A model generated the notes under the pieces. It searched no databases, had not been told where the DNA came from, and saw only the letters and a program-made list of their open reading frames with translations. Below, piece after piece: positions 37,515 to 48,220 of a stretch of DNA of 64,000 nucleotides. Both the position numbers and the translations under genes were made by a program. The stretch is from Limonium bicolor (lineage: Eukaryota; Streptophyta; Magnoliopsida; Caryophyllales; Plumbaginaceae). Position 1 is the first letter of the stretch, and each line of letters begins with the position of its first letter. The stretch lies in contig CM041779.1 in NCBI GenBank assembly GCA_023374045.1, forward strand, positions 295,130,167-295,194,166, read 5' to 3'.

Positions 37515-38411
37515 CTAGGTGCGCACTGCATCAATCTTTGCCGGATCAACAGCGATCCCAGCCTCAGAAATCACATGTCCAAAAAAGGATACTTGGTCCA
37601 ACCAAAATTCACACTTTGAAAATTTAGCATACAACTGATTCTTTCTCAATGTTTGTAACACATTTCTCAGGTGGCTTTCATGCTCACCTCTCGATTTCGA
37701 GTACACAAGAATATCGTCGATGAAGACTACCACTGACTTGTCCAACTGATCTTGGAACAAGCGGTTCATTAAGTCCATGAACTTAGCTGGTGCATTGGAT
37801 AAACCAAACGGCATAACCGTAAACTCATAATGTCCATATCTTGTTCTGAAAGCGGTCTTCTCTATATCACACTCACGGATAGCAATCTGATGGTATCCGG
37901 ATCGTAAATCTCTCTTGGAGAACACTGATGCTCCTCTTAACTGATCAAATAAGTCGTCGATGCGTGGTAAAGGATAACGGTTCTTCATCGTAACTGCATT
38001 CAGCTCACGATAATCAATACACAGGCGGAGATTACCGTCCTTCTTCTTCACGAAGAGGACCGGCGCTCCCCATGGTGAAACGCTAGGGCGGATAAATCCC
38101 TTGTCGAGTAGGTCTCTCAGCTGCTCCTTGAGCTCTGTCATCTCGGCTGGAGCCATACAATAGGGCGCCTTCGCAATTGGTCCGGTGCCTGGAACCAAAT
38201 CAATCTCAAACTCAACTTCCCGTGCTGGCGGCATGCCCGGCAATTCCTTAGGAAATACATCAGGAAACTCCGACACTACCGGCACATCTGGGCTAAACTC
38301 TGGGTCTCTCTCTATGTCCTGGACATAGCAGAGGTATACATCATTCCCTCGTCGTAGTTCACGATACATAGCCATGGCGGTGATGATCTGAGTCGAAGGC
38401 TCCCTGGACCT
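37515..38411 (-). pseudogene. Reverse transcriptase of Tekay pol
   Basis: Carries [64 protein letters not shown], the catalytic FIDD box ([13 protein letters not shown]) and [13 protein letters not shown]. The order and the F-IDD variant are usual for chromoviruses. It is in the same frame as the protease (stop at 38412-38414 between them) and RNase H (stop at 37515-37517, at a position usually Trp in this family). Catalytic residues are intact; only nonsense changes break it. Confidence 0.93.
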
Positions 38412-38842
38412 CTAACGGTAAGATATAGTAACCCCAGACGGACTCTGAAGAAGCAGACGATGCTCGGCACACAGGATTATGCCCTTGTACCGCTCCAACC
38501 AGTTCATCCCGACAATCACATCAAAACCAAGTCCGTCGAACTCTATCAAGTCGATCGGAAACTCTTCATCACGAATTCGTACAACAGCATCTCGGTGGTA
38601 GCGGGTACACCTGATCTGCTCTTTCAACGGGAGAGTGACTAGGAAGTCTGGCATCTCTTCACCGTCTAACCCCAGCCTCTTCGCAAAAGATAGCGAGATA
38701 AATATATGTGAGGCTCCAGAGTTGAACAAGATCGAAGCGTCCACACCATTGACTGGAAAGGTACCGGTGAGGATTGTGCCGCTCCTGCCGGCTTCTGCCT
38801 CATTGCAGACACTCAGTATACCTCCCGTTCCGAGTGCACAGC
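38412..38842 (-). pseudogene. Aspartic protease of Tekay pol, catalytic Asp changed
   Basis: The frame is open upstream of the ATG at 38744 to the candidate splice acceptor at 38843 (GILSVCNEAEAG, then TGTFPVNGVDASILFNSGAS). The usual active-site motif of this family is DSGAS/T; here it reads NSGAS, with the Asn codon AAC at 38723-38721, a one-base transition from GAC. Downstream GFDVIVGMNWLERY is the normal protease end. Function is predicted lost unless this Asn is a somatic or assembly error. A stop at 38412-38414 precedes RT. Confidence 0.88.
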
Positions 38843-39020
38843 CTAATTCATTGGAAAACTAATAAGTATTTGATAACAACACGGTTGATATACTTCGAAC
38901 AACTCCACTTTATTGATTAACTCTCCCTTTACATCACAAGTCGATTACATTGTAAACTTAGCTAGATATAGCATTCTTAACATACAACTGGCTTAACACA
39001 TTACATAATTATACAAGGCT
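38843..39020 (-). other. AlkB 3' flank: poly(A)-like signal and candidate splice acceptor
   Basis: After the AlkB TAA, about 180 non-coding bases include AATAAA in element sense (plus 38909-38914) and end in CCAATGAATTAG|GCTGTG, a candidate 3' splice site whose downstream exon opens the protease frame. The segment looks like a short 3' UTR and could terminate an AlkB transcript or be spliced out. Confidence 0.5.
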
Positions 39021-39760
39021 TTAAAACTGTCTGAAGGTCAAATTCAAACGTCCGAGTTTCATGTGTGTGGCATTAATCACTGCCGATGGTGCGGTATTCA
39101 GTTTGATTTTCCTGATGCCATGATATAGCATCCTTGACTGCCCACCCATGATTAGCACATCTCCTGATTTCAACACTAACTTCTTTGCAAGATCAGCACG
39201 CTTCTTCTCGCCATATATAAACACTGCGGTATCACCAATGGACCAAGACACAACAGGTACTCCCTTACTTAGAGACTCGGGTGACTCGTCCTTATCCTGG
39301 TGTAAACCTAATAGTCCACCTTTCTGGTAGAAGTTCACAATACATAAATCTGCTTTAACACTTGGTATTGAATCTGATTCAACTTGCTGAGCAATTCCCA
39401 CGGCGTGGTTAATGACCGCAAGGAACTCCTCAGGTATCAACGGTACAGTTGCTCCATCTTCAGCTCACACTTCTAGATATGTCTTGGTGTAAGGATTCCA
39501 GTCCTTACCCATGTACATCATCTTCAATTTCATTCTCGATCCACTCGGGTATTCGGGTGTGTAGAAACCTCCTGGTGTTGCTCCCAGTTCATTGCATCGT
39601 CTGATGATGTGGATTTGTGCTTCCGGCGTCAGGTATCCATTTAAGAGTATCATACCTGGCTGGATAACCTGACATTGCTCCATTGGAAAGTCGGTGATGT
39701 TGATGGTGGTTTCTTCAGGGTTTGGCGTGGGTGGGATTGGATAACAAATATTGAAGGTTC
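39021..39760 (-). pseudogene. AlkB-like 2-oxoglutarate/Fe(II) dioxygenase inside the retrotransposon
   Basis: One frame from 39760 to the TAA at 39021, broken by a single in-frame TGA (39465-39467). Two ATGs exist (39683 and, after the stop, 39440), but the frame is open from the candidate acceptor at 39761. Motifs: IQPGMILLNGYLTPEAQ and MKLKMMYMGKDWNPYTKTY (N-terminal substrate lid of plant ALKBH1-like proteins), DLCIVNFYQKGGLLGLHQDK with the HxD iron ligands (codons 39302-39300 and 39296-39294), GDVLIMGGQSRMLYHGI with the distal His, and GRLNLTFRQF with both 2OG-binding arginines. The family oxidatively demethylates nucleic-acid bases. It has its own stop and sits between the gag knuckles and protease, in the same orientation. 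Looks captured from a host ALKBH1-type gene. Confidence 0.92.
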
Positions 39761-39905
39761 CTAGATTTCCAAATTACCTATTTTAGGTGACTTTCACATT
39801 ATACTTTAATTCTTTGCTCACATGGTAGTACACTTGGACTCACTAACACACATGCATGAAATGCGGTATGCAATCACTTATTTCATTCAACAGTTTAGGC
39901 GGTAC
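39761..39905 (-). other. Candidate alternatively spliced intron C (gag to AlkB or to pol)
   Basis: The donor is ACCAG|GTACCG at 39905. The near acceptor AAATCTAG|GAACC (intron end 39761, 145 bp) joins gag in frame to AlkB. The far acceptor GAATTAG|GCTGTG (38843, 1063 bp) joins gag in frame to protease-RT-RNaseH-integrase and skips AlkB. Both acceptors have the same phase. Unspliced, gag stops at a TAA seven bases past the donor. Polypyrimidine tracts are weak, so these are predictions. Confidence 0.5.
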
Positions 39906-40247
39906 CTGGTCTAGTAGAGGGCCCTGGCGCCTCAGACCGGTCCACCACATTCAGGGCGGCCTTGCTAGGTCCCGACCCTTTCTCCTTCTGGGAATCAGTG
40001 TTCCTCTGATCTGTGGGTGGCTGGTTAGCCGACTTCGGGCCATCGATGGTCGTTGTGGCCTTACCCTTCCACTGCCCCTTGGGCTTGTTGACTCTGCTAT
40101 TGGGGTTCCGGTAGCACTCATAGTCACGGTGACCCCACTTCTCGCAGTAGCGACATTGTACGTCATTTCCCTTGCAGTCTTTGCCGGGGTGGTCTCCGTT
40201 ACACCACTTACAGTAGTAGTGGCGCTCCGGTCCAGAACCCGCGCTAG
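39895..40247 (-). CDS. Tekay gag, last exon: two zinc knuckles
   Basis: Encodes ERHYYCKWCNGDHPGKDC and VQCRYCEKWGHRDYEC, two CCHC-type nucleocapsid knuckles, followed by a basic then Pro/Ser-rich tail (PKGQWKGKATTTIDG). The nucleocapsid packages element RNA. The upstream edge is the candidate acceptor GATAGCAG|CTAGCG at 40248. The reading frame ends TRPGTA-stop at 39895, or continues by splicing from 39905. Confidence 0.8.
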
Positions 40248-40330
40248 CTGCTATCACAGTACACAATCAATACTTACTTCATAACTTAACAACATACACT
40301 TCAACTTGACACACATGATTAAATAATTAC
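40248..40330 (-). other. Candidate gag intron B (83 bp)
   Basis: Donor AAGA|GTAATT and acceptor GATAGCAG|CTAGC in element sense. T-rich, with in-frame stops at its 3' end. Removing it keeps the gag frame (phase 1) between the Lys-rich exon and the zinc-knuckle exon. Confidence 0.5.
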
Positions 40331-40592
40331 TCTTAGGCGGGTAAGAGCGTAGGGGTTTCGCCGCATATGCGTATGTGAGCTTCAGTGGCTCCTCAGCTGT
40401 GGTGGTCTGGGCTTGGCCCTTGTCACCCTGATGCTGACTCTTCTGGGGCTGGGGGTAAGGCTTCTTCTTCTTCTTTCCTCCCTCGTACCCCTACGGACTC
40501 TGGCCCTCGCTCGTGGCCTTGCGCTTGTGCACATTCTCCTCGTCCCTCAGATGGACGGTAATCTCAACCTTAGCAGCGGCATGATAGCACTC
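40331..40592 (-). pseudogene. Tekay gag, Lys-rich linker exon
   Basis: An 87-codon frame without ATG. It begins ECYHAAAKVEITVHLRDEEN, contains GGKKKKKPYPQPQKSQHQGD, and ends EEPLKLTYAYAAKPLRSYPP. One in-frame TAG lies at 40491-40493. Position and basic composition fit the linker between capsid and nucleocapsid. It is bounded by candidate splice sites whose phases join it in frame to both neighbours, which is the main evidence that the flanking segments are introns. Confidence 0.65.
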
Positions 40593-40692
40593 CTGGATTT
40601 AGGACGTCAGTCATGCCCCGCAAATAACTCACAAATTCACATCAACACTCACTTACGGTATAAACCGATTCACATCATGGTATTTAAATTAC
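40593..40692 (-). other. Candidate gag intron A (100 bp)
   Basis: Donor TTGCAG|GTAATT, acceptor TAAATCCAG|GAG in element sense. The first in-frame stop (TAA) is immediately after the donor, so unspliced RNA ends Gag here. Phase 0 joining keeps the frame open on both sides. Confidence 0.55.
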
Positions 40693-41363
40693 CTGCAAGG
40701 TAGTATACTCAGCTGGCCCCATCCCGTAGCGAAGACAGTGGCTGAGACCGTTGTAAAAATGGTTTACCAGCACCCGGTTCGAGTACCCCAGGTCCGGTAA
40801 CAGGTGGATAAGGCCGGTGAAAGCGGTGTAGTAATCATCAACCGACATCTTATCCCCCTGCCTCAGACTATCCAGCTCTAGGCGCTTGGCCTCTTGCACA
40901 TGCACAGGATAATGGCTCACAGCAGAGCCGTATACTCTCTCCAACCAAACTGAGGATCTGCCATCCGGTCCTCTCTCACAAGCTTCCACCAAATTTGTGC
41001 CGAACCCTTTTAGTAGTAAGCGGAAAGACAGACCTTGGCCCCAGCAGGCACATCCAAGGTCTCGTAGGCGGTCTCCAACTCGGAGATGTACGCCTCCAGC
41101 TTACGAGGGTCAGTCTCCCCATGAAACGACGGGGGTCTCAAATCTGCCAACGCCTTAACCCAGTTGGTCTCTCGTGGCAGTGGCGGTGGTGGTTGAACTT
41201 CGGGCTGTTGCCCCTGCTGAATTGCAGCTACTAATTGTGGGACCATCTGGGCTATGGCGGCCGCTACAGCATCGGCCATGACTTGTGCCGTAGGGTTCTC
41301 TCCCTGGTTCCCGGTATCACCAATGCCGCGCCCGCAGCCTCGACCTCGTGGTCTACCTGACAT
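40693..41363 (-). pseudogene. Tekay gag, N-terminal and capsid region
   Basis: The ATG at 41363 is about 200 bases past the PBS, the natural Gag start (MSGRPRGRGCGRG). A predicted helix (MADAVAAAIAQMVPQLVAAI) and the capsid entry motif WVKALADLRPPSFHGETDPRK follow. A stop at 41010-41012 interrupts the frame, which then continues as KGSAQIWWKLVRE. A frameshift near 40930 leads to HVQEAKRLELDSLRQGDKMS and LLPDLGYSNRVLVNHFYNGL, the retrotransposon gag domain. It ends EYTTLQ at the candidate donor 40692. Confidence 0.85.
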
Positions 41364-41565
41364 CTGAATTCACACGAACATTCATTAGCATTGTGCTTGC
41401 ACACTTATCGGTCCCAACGATTGTAACGTCTTCCTGACAACTAGGTATCTCCACACTTAGTTAGTGGTTAACCTTTACATAACTGCTCACTTAGGTATCT
41501 GTGGTTAGGTTTCCTAACTCGGTATATTCCTAAGCTCGGTATTCTAGTCATCAGAGCGATACTTT

Positions 41566-41577
41566 GCTCTGATACCA
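41566..41577 (-). other. Primer-binding site, initiator tRNA-Met
   Basis: The minus strand reads TGGTATCAGAGC, 5 bases from the 5' LTR end at 41583. Confidence 0.95.
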
Positions 41578-42978
41578 CTTTTTGTAACACCCCTACTACA
41601 CACTTAACATTAAATGAAATCGCAGCGGAAAAACAACTAAACAATAACTAAACGATTCGGTGCTACAACGCCGTCAATCACCCACGTGGTTAACAAGGCA
41701 GAATAAATACAAGTGTACCGGTCTGATGATCAGACTCCCGAGCATTAGGTACTAACAACCATATATACATAACCAACATACCGAGTATCTAATACAAACC
41801 GTCACCGTAAACTGTACACATGAACTCCACTGTCAACTGTAAACAGCCGTCACTGTAATACAAACGGTACCAAAATATAATGCCTCGGGAGCACAGGCGC
41901 ATCCCGAGCTCAACATCCAAAATAACCAAAAGTATTTCTGCAGCCTAGATTCTATAGTCATTCCGCTTCCTCGATCCTCATCCTGCAGTAAAAATATGGA
42001 GCCCCCAAGGGGGTCAGCAACCCTTGGCTGGTATGGTTAACGCGCAGCCCATCGGCTACCGAGATACACGTAACTAATTGTCATGATGACATGGCATTCA
42101 TTTAACATATAACATAATACATATGGCATAGCAACAATATTGCATAGCACAACATCACATACATAGTGAGTACATTTCCCAAAACAACAAACCAAGAAGG
42201 TTAATCAACATAAGAAGCCTAGAGAATGATTCACCCTCATGTTAAGCTTGTTACACACACTCATTACCGTTCTGTTAGTCGAACGAGTAACTTAAGTCAC
42301 AGATGGTTCGGATGTTGTGACCCGAACACACCACACAAACACATATTCCCACTAAACCGATCATAAGTCAGAATAGGTAAGCTTTGGAGGAAGCTAGCGG
42401 GAGATCGAAAGCCAAATAAAGGAGAACAATCTTAACATCATAAGAGTCAAATCTGATACAGATATCTACTCTTATACTTACACGCGTGACCGGACAACCG
42501 GATTCCTCACCCCCAGTTAACACTCGTTAGAAGTTCATTGTTGGAACTCAATAACAAATCACAGCATGTGGTTAAACCTTGTTAGTCACACACAGGGGCA
42601 TGAGTCACACTTCAACAATACAATAATGTAAACAACTGTAAACTCGTTACATGACTTAAGTCTTACAAGGTCATAAACATACAGAAAAACAAACAACACA
42701 CAAGCCGGTGTAAACCGGTAGGCAACAGACTGCAAGAAAACCATACCTTGGTCCTTGCTTCGACTGGTTTCCACCGTAGGTCACTCCTATACACGATTAA
42801 TAACGTCGGTCAATTTACTTGCTTAACTTTGAATTTTACTAAACATTTTACATGGTTATATGACATGTTTTAATGCCCAAACTTATCCTTGATTACCTAC
42901 ATTATACCCCCTAGGGTTAACTACTTAAGCCACTCTTTGTTTGTTTTTTTTAACAAGTTTGGTCCGACCGACCTTACC

Positions 42979-43364
42979 GACCGACCTTACACAAGGTCGG
43001 TCCATTCCAGAACACATTACCGTCAAAAATTCTACTCCGACCGACCTTGCAAGTTCAGTCCACAAGGTCGGTCTATTCCCGAGAGCTTTTCCCCTTTGAA
43101 AACTCAGGCCCGACCAATCTTGGCACGTCCGGTCGCAAGATCGGTCGATTCCCGAGACTCACTTACGTACAAAAATTTAGGCATGACCGACCTTGTAAGT
43201 TCAGTCCCAAGGTCGGTCTATTCCAGAGACTCAATCCGTACTAAAAATCCATGCTCGACCGACCTTGCAAGTCCGGTCCCCAAGGTCGGTCCATTCCAGA
43301 GACCATTTCTCGCAGGGTAAACTGGACTCGACCGACCTTGCAGGTCCGGTCCCCAAGGTCGGTC
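42979..43364. repeat. Hairpin array B, second copy
   Basis: The same six GACCGACCTTG/CAAGGTCGGTC hairpins as at 32517-32902, with a few changes such as GTTCAG for GTTCGG in the loops. Confidence 0.88.
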
Positions 43365-46172
43365 TGCTCCAGACCCTTGTTTTTAATTACCCATTTAACT
43401 CCAAACTTCCCCACATATATCCTAGTATGTTCTAACCTTATTTGGGCACTTCAAACACACCTCAAGACCTCCATTAAACTCCTTAAATCATTCACTAAAA
43501 TCCTCCTCAAGCATTACACAAATTCTTATAAAAAGGTTTACACTTGTAATGTTTTTCACTAAGTTTCTATGTGGGGTTTCATACCTATAACTTCCACTAT
43601 TCCCAAATGTTTTCTCACCTCTACAACATCATCTCCAAGCATATTTTCTTCCTAACCAAACTCCTTGAATATCTCTACAAGTTTATAGCTCCTCCATGCA
43701 ACAATCACTTCTTCCTTATTCTCCAACATTGCACAAGTCCTAAACACAATCTCACCATGATCTTGAAGTATCCCAAAACACTCACTTGCATTTTAAATCC
43801 TCTAAAACATTGCCTAAGTCCTTTTATCCCTTAGAATACCTTAATGCATGTTTCCTTCCCTAGTAGAACACTTAACCATTAAACACTTCCTAACTCATCA
43901 AAACTTCATTTTAAACATAAAACCTCTTATACATTATCTAAATTTCGACATGGGTTCTCCTAGACATTACTAAGCCAAAACACATTTTTCACCATAAAAC
44001 ATTCAAGAACACTTAGATCCATCAAGAGAATTCGTACACAAAACTTCACTCATTTAACACTACATCACAATATAGTGCACAATTTAAATTGCTTGGCACT
44101 TAGGCCCTTAAACAACATGGCTCTTAGGCCTTAAGATGATAAACCATAAACACTGAATTTCCCAATATATTTGCCTTTGACCTGCAAATACACCCAACAA
44201 TGCATATACCTTTTACTAGTCTCCTTGAGAACATTTTACTAAGTCATTCACCATTGGCTCCTTAGATCATTTTAATAAGCAACATATGCTCATTTCTCCT
44301 AAGACTTTAAACTACATTAGGTTAGCACATTTACCTCTTTTCCTCACAAACTTCTTTCTTGTTTCCTTGATTAAAATCGGTAAGGATGTTTGATTGCTTG
44401 TCAACTTCTAAATAATATACAAACAATATAATGAGTATTCAAGCTTTAAGCTTCATTTCATTGTAAATGTAACACCCCTACCATTAATACATTGCTTACC
44501 GTCCAATCTCCTTACACATCAGATACACGCAACAGATGCATACTTACATACAGTGGGTGATACAATGCCGTTAGTCACCCACGTGACTAACAAGGCTACT
44601 TCTTCTACATACAGCATCGGTCTGATGGACCGGAATCCCGAGTACTACACATCTATAATACATACTCCATTTATCAACAAATACAACAATGCTCCATTCA
44701 ATACTTACTCCTCCATAATCCATACAATACAATATACTTAACTGAGTCTACTAGGATCCTTATACAATTGTAATGTCTCTTCCAAGTTCATACATACTCA
44801 CTAAGAGTCTACATCTACCCATTCCTCACAACTACTTACTTTCTAAGTACAAGGGTGTGCCGCCGGTCTCTTACCTTGACCACATCCGCTTCGGGTACCT
44901 GCACACTAAAAACGTTCCCCCTAGGGGGTCAGCTTTCGCTGCGCATGATAACCGCATACCCCGCGTACTAGTGAGGGTACGCCGACCACTTGGTCGAATA
45001 CATGCAGTTCATTTTCATTCAAACATACATGCATACATGCTCTTATACACAATATTACAATACATTACGCAAGACATACACACATACATACACTTCATTA
45101 CATACAAGAAGTACAACATAACCCATCCAATACATACTTACCTTTTTCCAAAGTACACATACACATTCCATACACAATATACAATACTTGTTAGCTTCAT
45201 TGGTCCACCCGGGTTAATCGGGTGGAGATTACTCTTTTACTCGTTACTTCATACATACACATACATACTCATACTCATACTCATACTCATACATACATAC
45301 TTACTCTTACTCTTACTCATGTTAAGTCGTCGGGACCTCCAGCCCTGGGGACTACTCTGTCCCACCTCCGGGATTTACTTGACTCACCAATCCGGGATGC
45401 TACCCATTTAAGGGATTTGGGCCGCGGGCCAGTTTAAGAGTCAGGAATTGCAGCCAACCTCTTGTGACTCCGCATCCTCACGCGTGGCCGAAGCTATATC
45501 GGACTTCTACTCATTCTAGTTTACTCACTTAAGTTAGGAGTTAGGTAGTTAGGAATTAGCAGAAGTCATTCATACAAGCCACATACACAATTACTATGCT
45601 CAATACCCATTTATACAAAATACAATACAATACTTAAGTACAATACAAGATTCGAATACAAGTCATCATCATTCATATATCTCATGAATTATACAAACTA
45701 TTGTTCAAGACAAGTGCCAAGAACAATGTAAACAAGCACGAGTAAGTGCAATATAATCCGATTCATGCATTTATCTTATTAGGTGATCAAATAAGCACAC
45801 AAATTGGGGTAACCAGATTAGGATACAGGGCATGAAGAAATCATACCTTTCACCATTGACTTTGGAACTCACCGACTCCCTTCGGTGTTCAACTAGTCGA
45901 ATCCTATGACATACATACAATTGGGTGGTTAATTATCCATAACTAACCTTACTCGTTACTTCCCTTATTGTCTCCTAGGTTATACTTACTATTCCATTAT
46001 TACTTAAATACATTTACTTAAGTTACTTACTTAAAATTATTTCCTAAGCTTGTTTATGGCCTTAATGACCTTTAAACATCTTTAATCATGTCTTAATTAT
46101 CTTATACCATCATTACGCATCATCACACATCCTTAACTTTGCTTTAAAATACATTCTGTACACATTTTGGTG

Positions 46173-46500
46173 TGGTCCGGGTTTGTGTCCGGGGATACAA
46201 ACCCGGACCAGTACTGGAAGTCGTTCTCTGGTTAAGTTTGTGTGTGGTCCGGGTTTAGGGAAGGGTTTACAAACCCGGACCATGCAATTGGAGACCTCTC
46301 GGGTGGAATTTTGGTGTGGTCCGGGTTTAGGGGTTGGTTTGCAAACCCGGACCATTCCTTTGCAAATCTCTCGGGTGTATTTTTGGGGTGGTCCGGGTTA
46401 GTGTCTTGGTTTGCAAACCCGGACCATCCCTTTGTAAAACCTTTCTGTCGAGTTTTCATGCTAGTCCGGGTTTGTGTACTGGTTTGCAAACCCGGACTAG
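46173..46500. repeat. Hairpin array C: five inverted repeats at exactly 72-bp spacing
   Basis: TGGTCCGGGTT ... AACCCGGACCA hairpins at 46173-46210, 46245-46282, 46317-46354, 46389-46426 and 46461-46500. The fifth reads CTAGTCCGGG ... CCCGGACTAG, so both arms changed together. About 2.2-2.5 kb from the LTR start. Because 72 is a multiple of 3, open frames run through the array on both strands; I do not regard these as genes. Confidence 0.93.
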
Positions 46501-48189
46501 TTACAGTATTGCAATTTATATGAGTTTTTCAACTTGTTTCAAATTCCAAATTTCTACCACTCTCTTCCCTATAATTCCTACATATAATCCCACATGTTTA
46601 AACACTACCTAGGCCCTCCAAATTGCCTTAGTTCATCCACCAAACTCCTTACCAAATCCATTAATCAACTTACACAATTCCATCACTTCCCTTCCACACT
46701 TACAACAGTTTTTCATCCTTCAATGCTACAGATTTTTAAACTCCATTCTACCATCCATTACTTCTCAACCAATGCCACTATTAGCATCCTAAATACCTCA
46801 TCTCACCATGACAATTCATTTCCAAGCAATTTGCACCTTCTATACCCGAGTTCCAACATTTACTTTACCAAGTCTTATACTCTAGTTCTTTCTAGTTTTT
46901 CCAAGGCATTCCTTGCACTCTTTGCTACAGATTTTGCATCCTAATACTCCCATACTTCAAATATCATTCCATGGTCATTAGACATCCCTACAATCACCAC
47001 TACACACCTTGGTCCTCCCATTGACCAAGTCATTCACAAATGCACATATTCCTACCAAAATTTTACCATAATTCATCTACTTTTCTTACTTGGCCACACA
47101 TACCAATTCTCACCAAATTCATTCCTAATCTATCCACACCCTTACAAGGGTCCTACCAGCAATCAATACAATTATAAATCCTTCCCAATACACCAATACT
47201 CCATCAAACATCAATACTAATACTCATACACAACCATTTGGCCCCAAGGCCTACCATTCACATACTATTGCACAATTACTCAACTTCCACAATTACATTA
47301 CTAATACATTATTTGGGTTCTTTAGATTGGTTTACCCATTCCCATTACTCTAATGCACTAAAATTTAACATTAGTAAAGAGCTCTTACCTTGAGCTTATA
47401 ATTCCTTCTTTCTCTCTCATTTCTCCTCCTTCTTCCTTTCTTGCCCAAATCGGCCATGTGGGGAATGGAGTTGCCAAACTCCATTCCCATCACCCATTGA
47501 ACACAAAACACTACCATTAATATACTAACCCTTAAATTAATGCCATTTCATTGAAGTGTTTGAAATGAAATTTCTAGGGTTTACCTTTGGAGAGTTTTAG
47601 AAGGGGTTTTATCCCTTGGTTCAAGAAGTGAATCCACCACCATTGCAAGGTTGATATTATGCTCCAAAGAGAGAGAAAATAGAGCATTACAAATGGGGCA
47701 AAAATCGGTTATGAAGGAAGGTGAAGAAAACATGAGTTTTTCATGTAGATTTTTACCTTGTTAGAAAGAGGAGACTCCAAGCTCCATAATGGTGTGCTTT
47801 TCTCTTCAAATGGGGAAAACCCATGGAGATGAAACTCATCCTTTTTGAATTTTGAAAAGAGGGAAATGTAGAGGAGAATGAGGGGAGTTCAAATATGTAA
47901 TTATTTTTACATTTGAAGCTCACATGGAGGTAGAGCATGGAGAAGAAGAGGGAGCTTCCATTGTTGTAGTGGGGAGCTCAAAATCGCAGCAAGGATGGAG
48001 GAGGAAGAGAGGGAGTACGATGGGGAAGAAAGAAATGGGAGAGAGAGAAGAGAAATGAGAGGAGAGAGAGTATGTGAGGTACCTTTTACTTTTCTCACTT
48101 TTTGCCTCTTTAATTAGTTAGCTAGTATGTGAGTGTGTGAGGGTTAACTAGCAGATAAAAAGCCGGCCCCCCTATAGTTATACTAGTTG

Positions 48190-48220
48190 GAGCGTTTTTC
48201 GTCTTTTACAGAAAACGCTC
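48190..48220. repeat. Conserved LTR hairpin GAGCGTTTT/AAAACGCTC
   Basis: Nine-base arms around TCGTCTTTTACAG. Present in both members of this LTR family (also 50351-50381), about 0.5 kb from the LTR start. Confidence 0.7.

Noticed and set aside
44773..45411. 212-codon plus-strand ORF
   Set aside because: Inside the solo LTR, spans a CATACT microsatellite, and runs against the element's orientation.
46173..46500. Regularly spaced palindromic repeats resembling a CRISPR array
   Set aside because: Plant nuclear DNA; the units are hairpins in an LTR and the 'spacers' are themselves similar, so this is a tandem repeat.
46113..46523. Overlapping repetitive ORFs on both strands
   Set aside because: They arise from the exact 72-bp period (24 codons) of hairpin array C; no domain, and overlapping frames are equally open.
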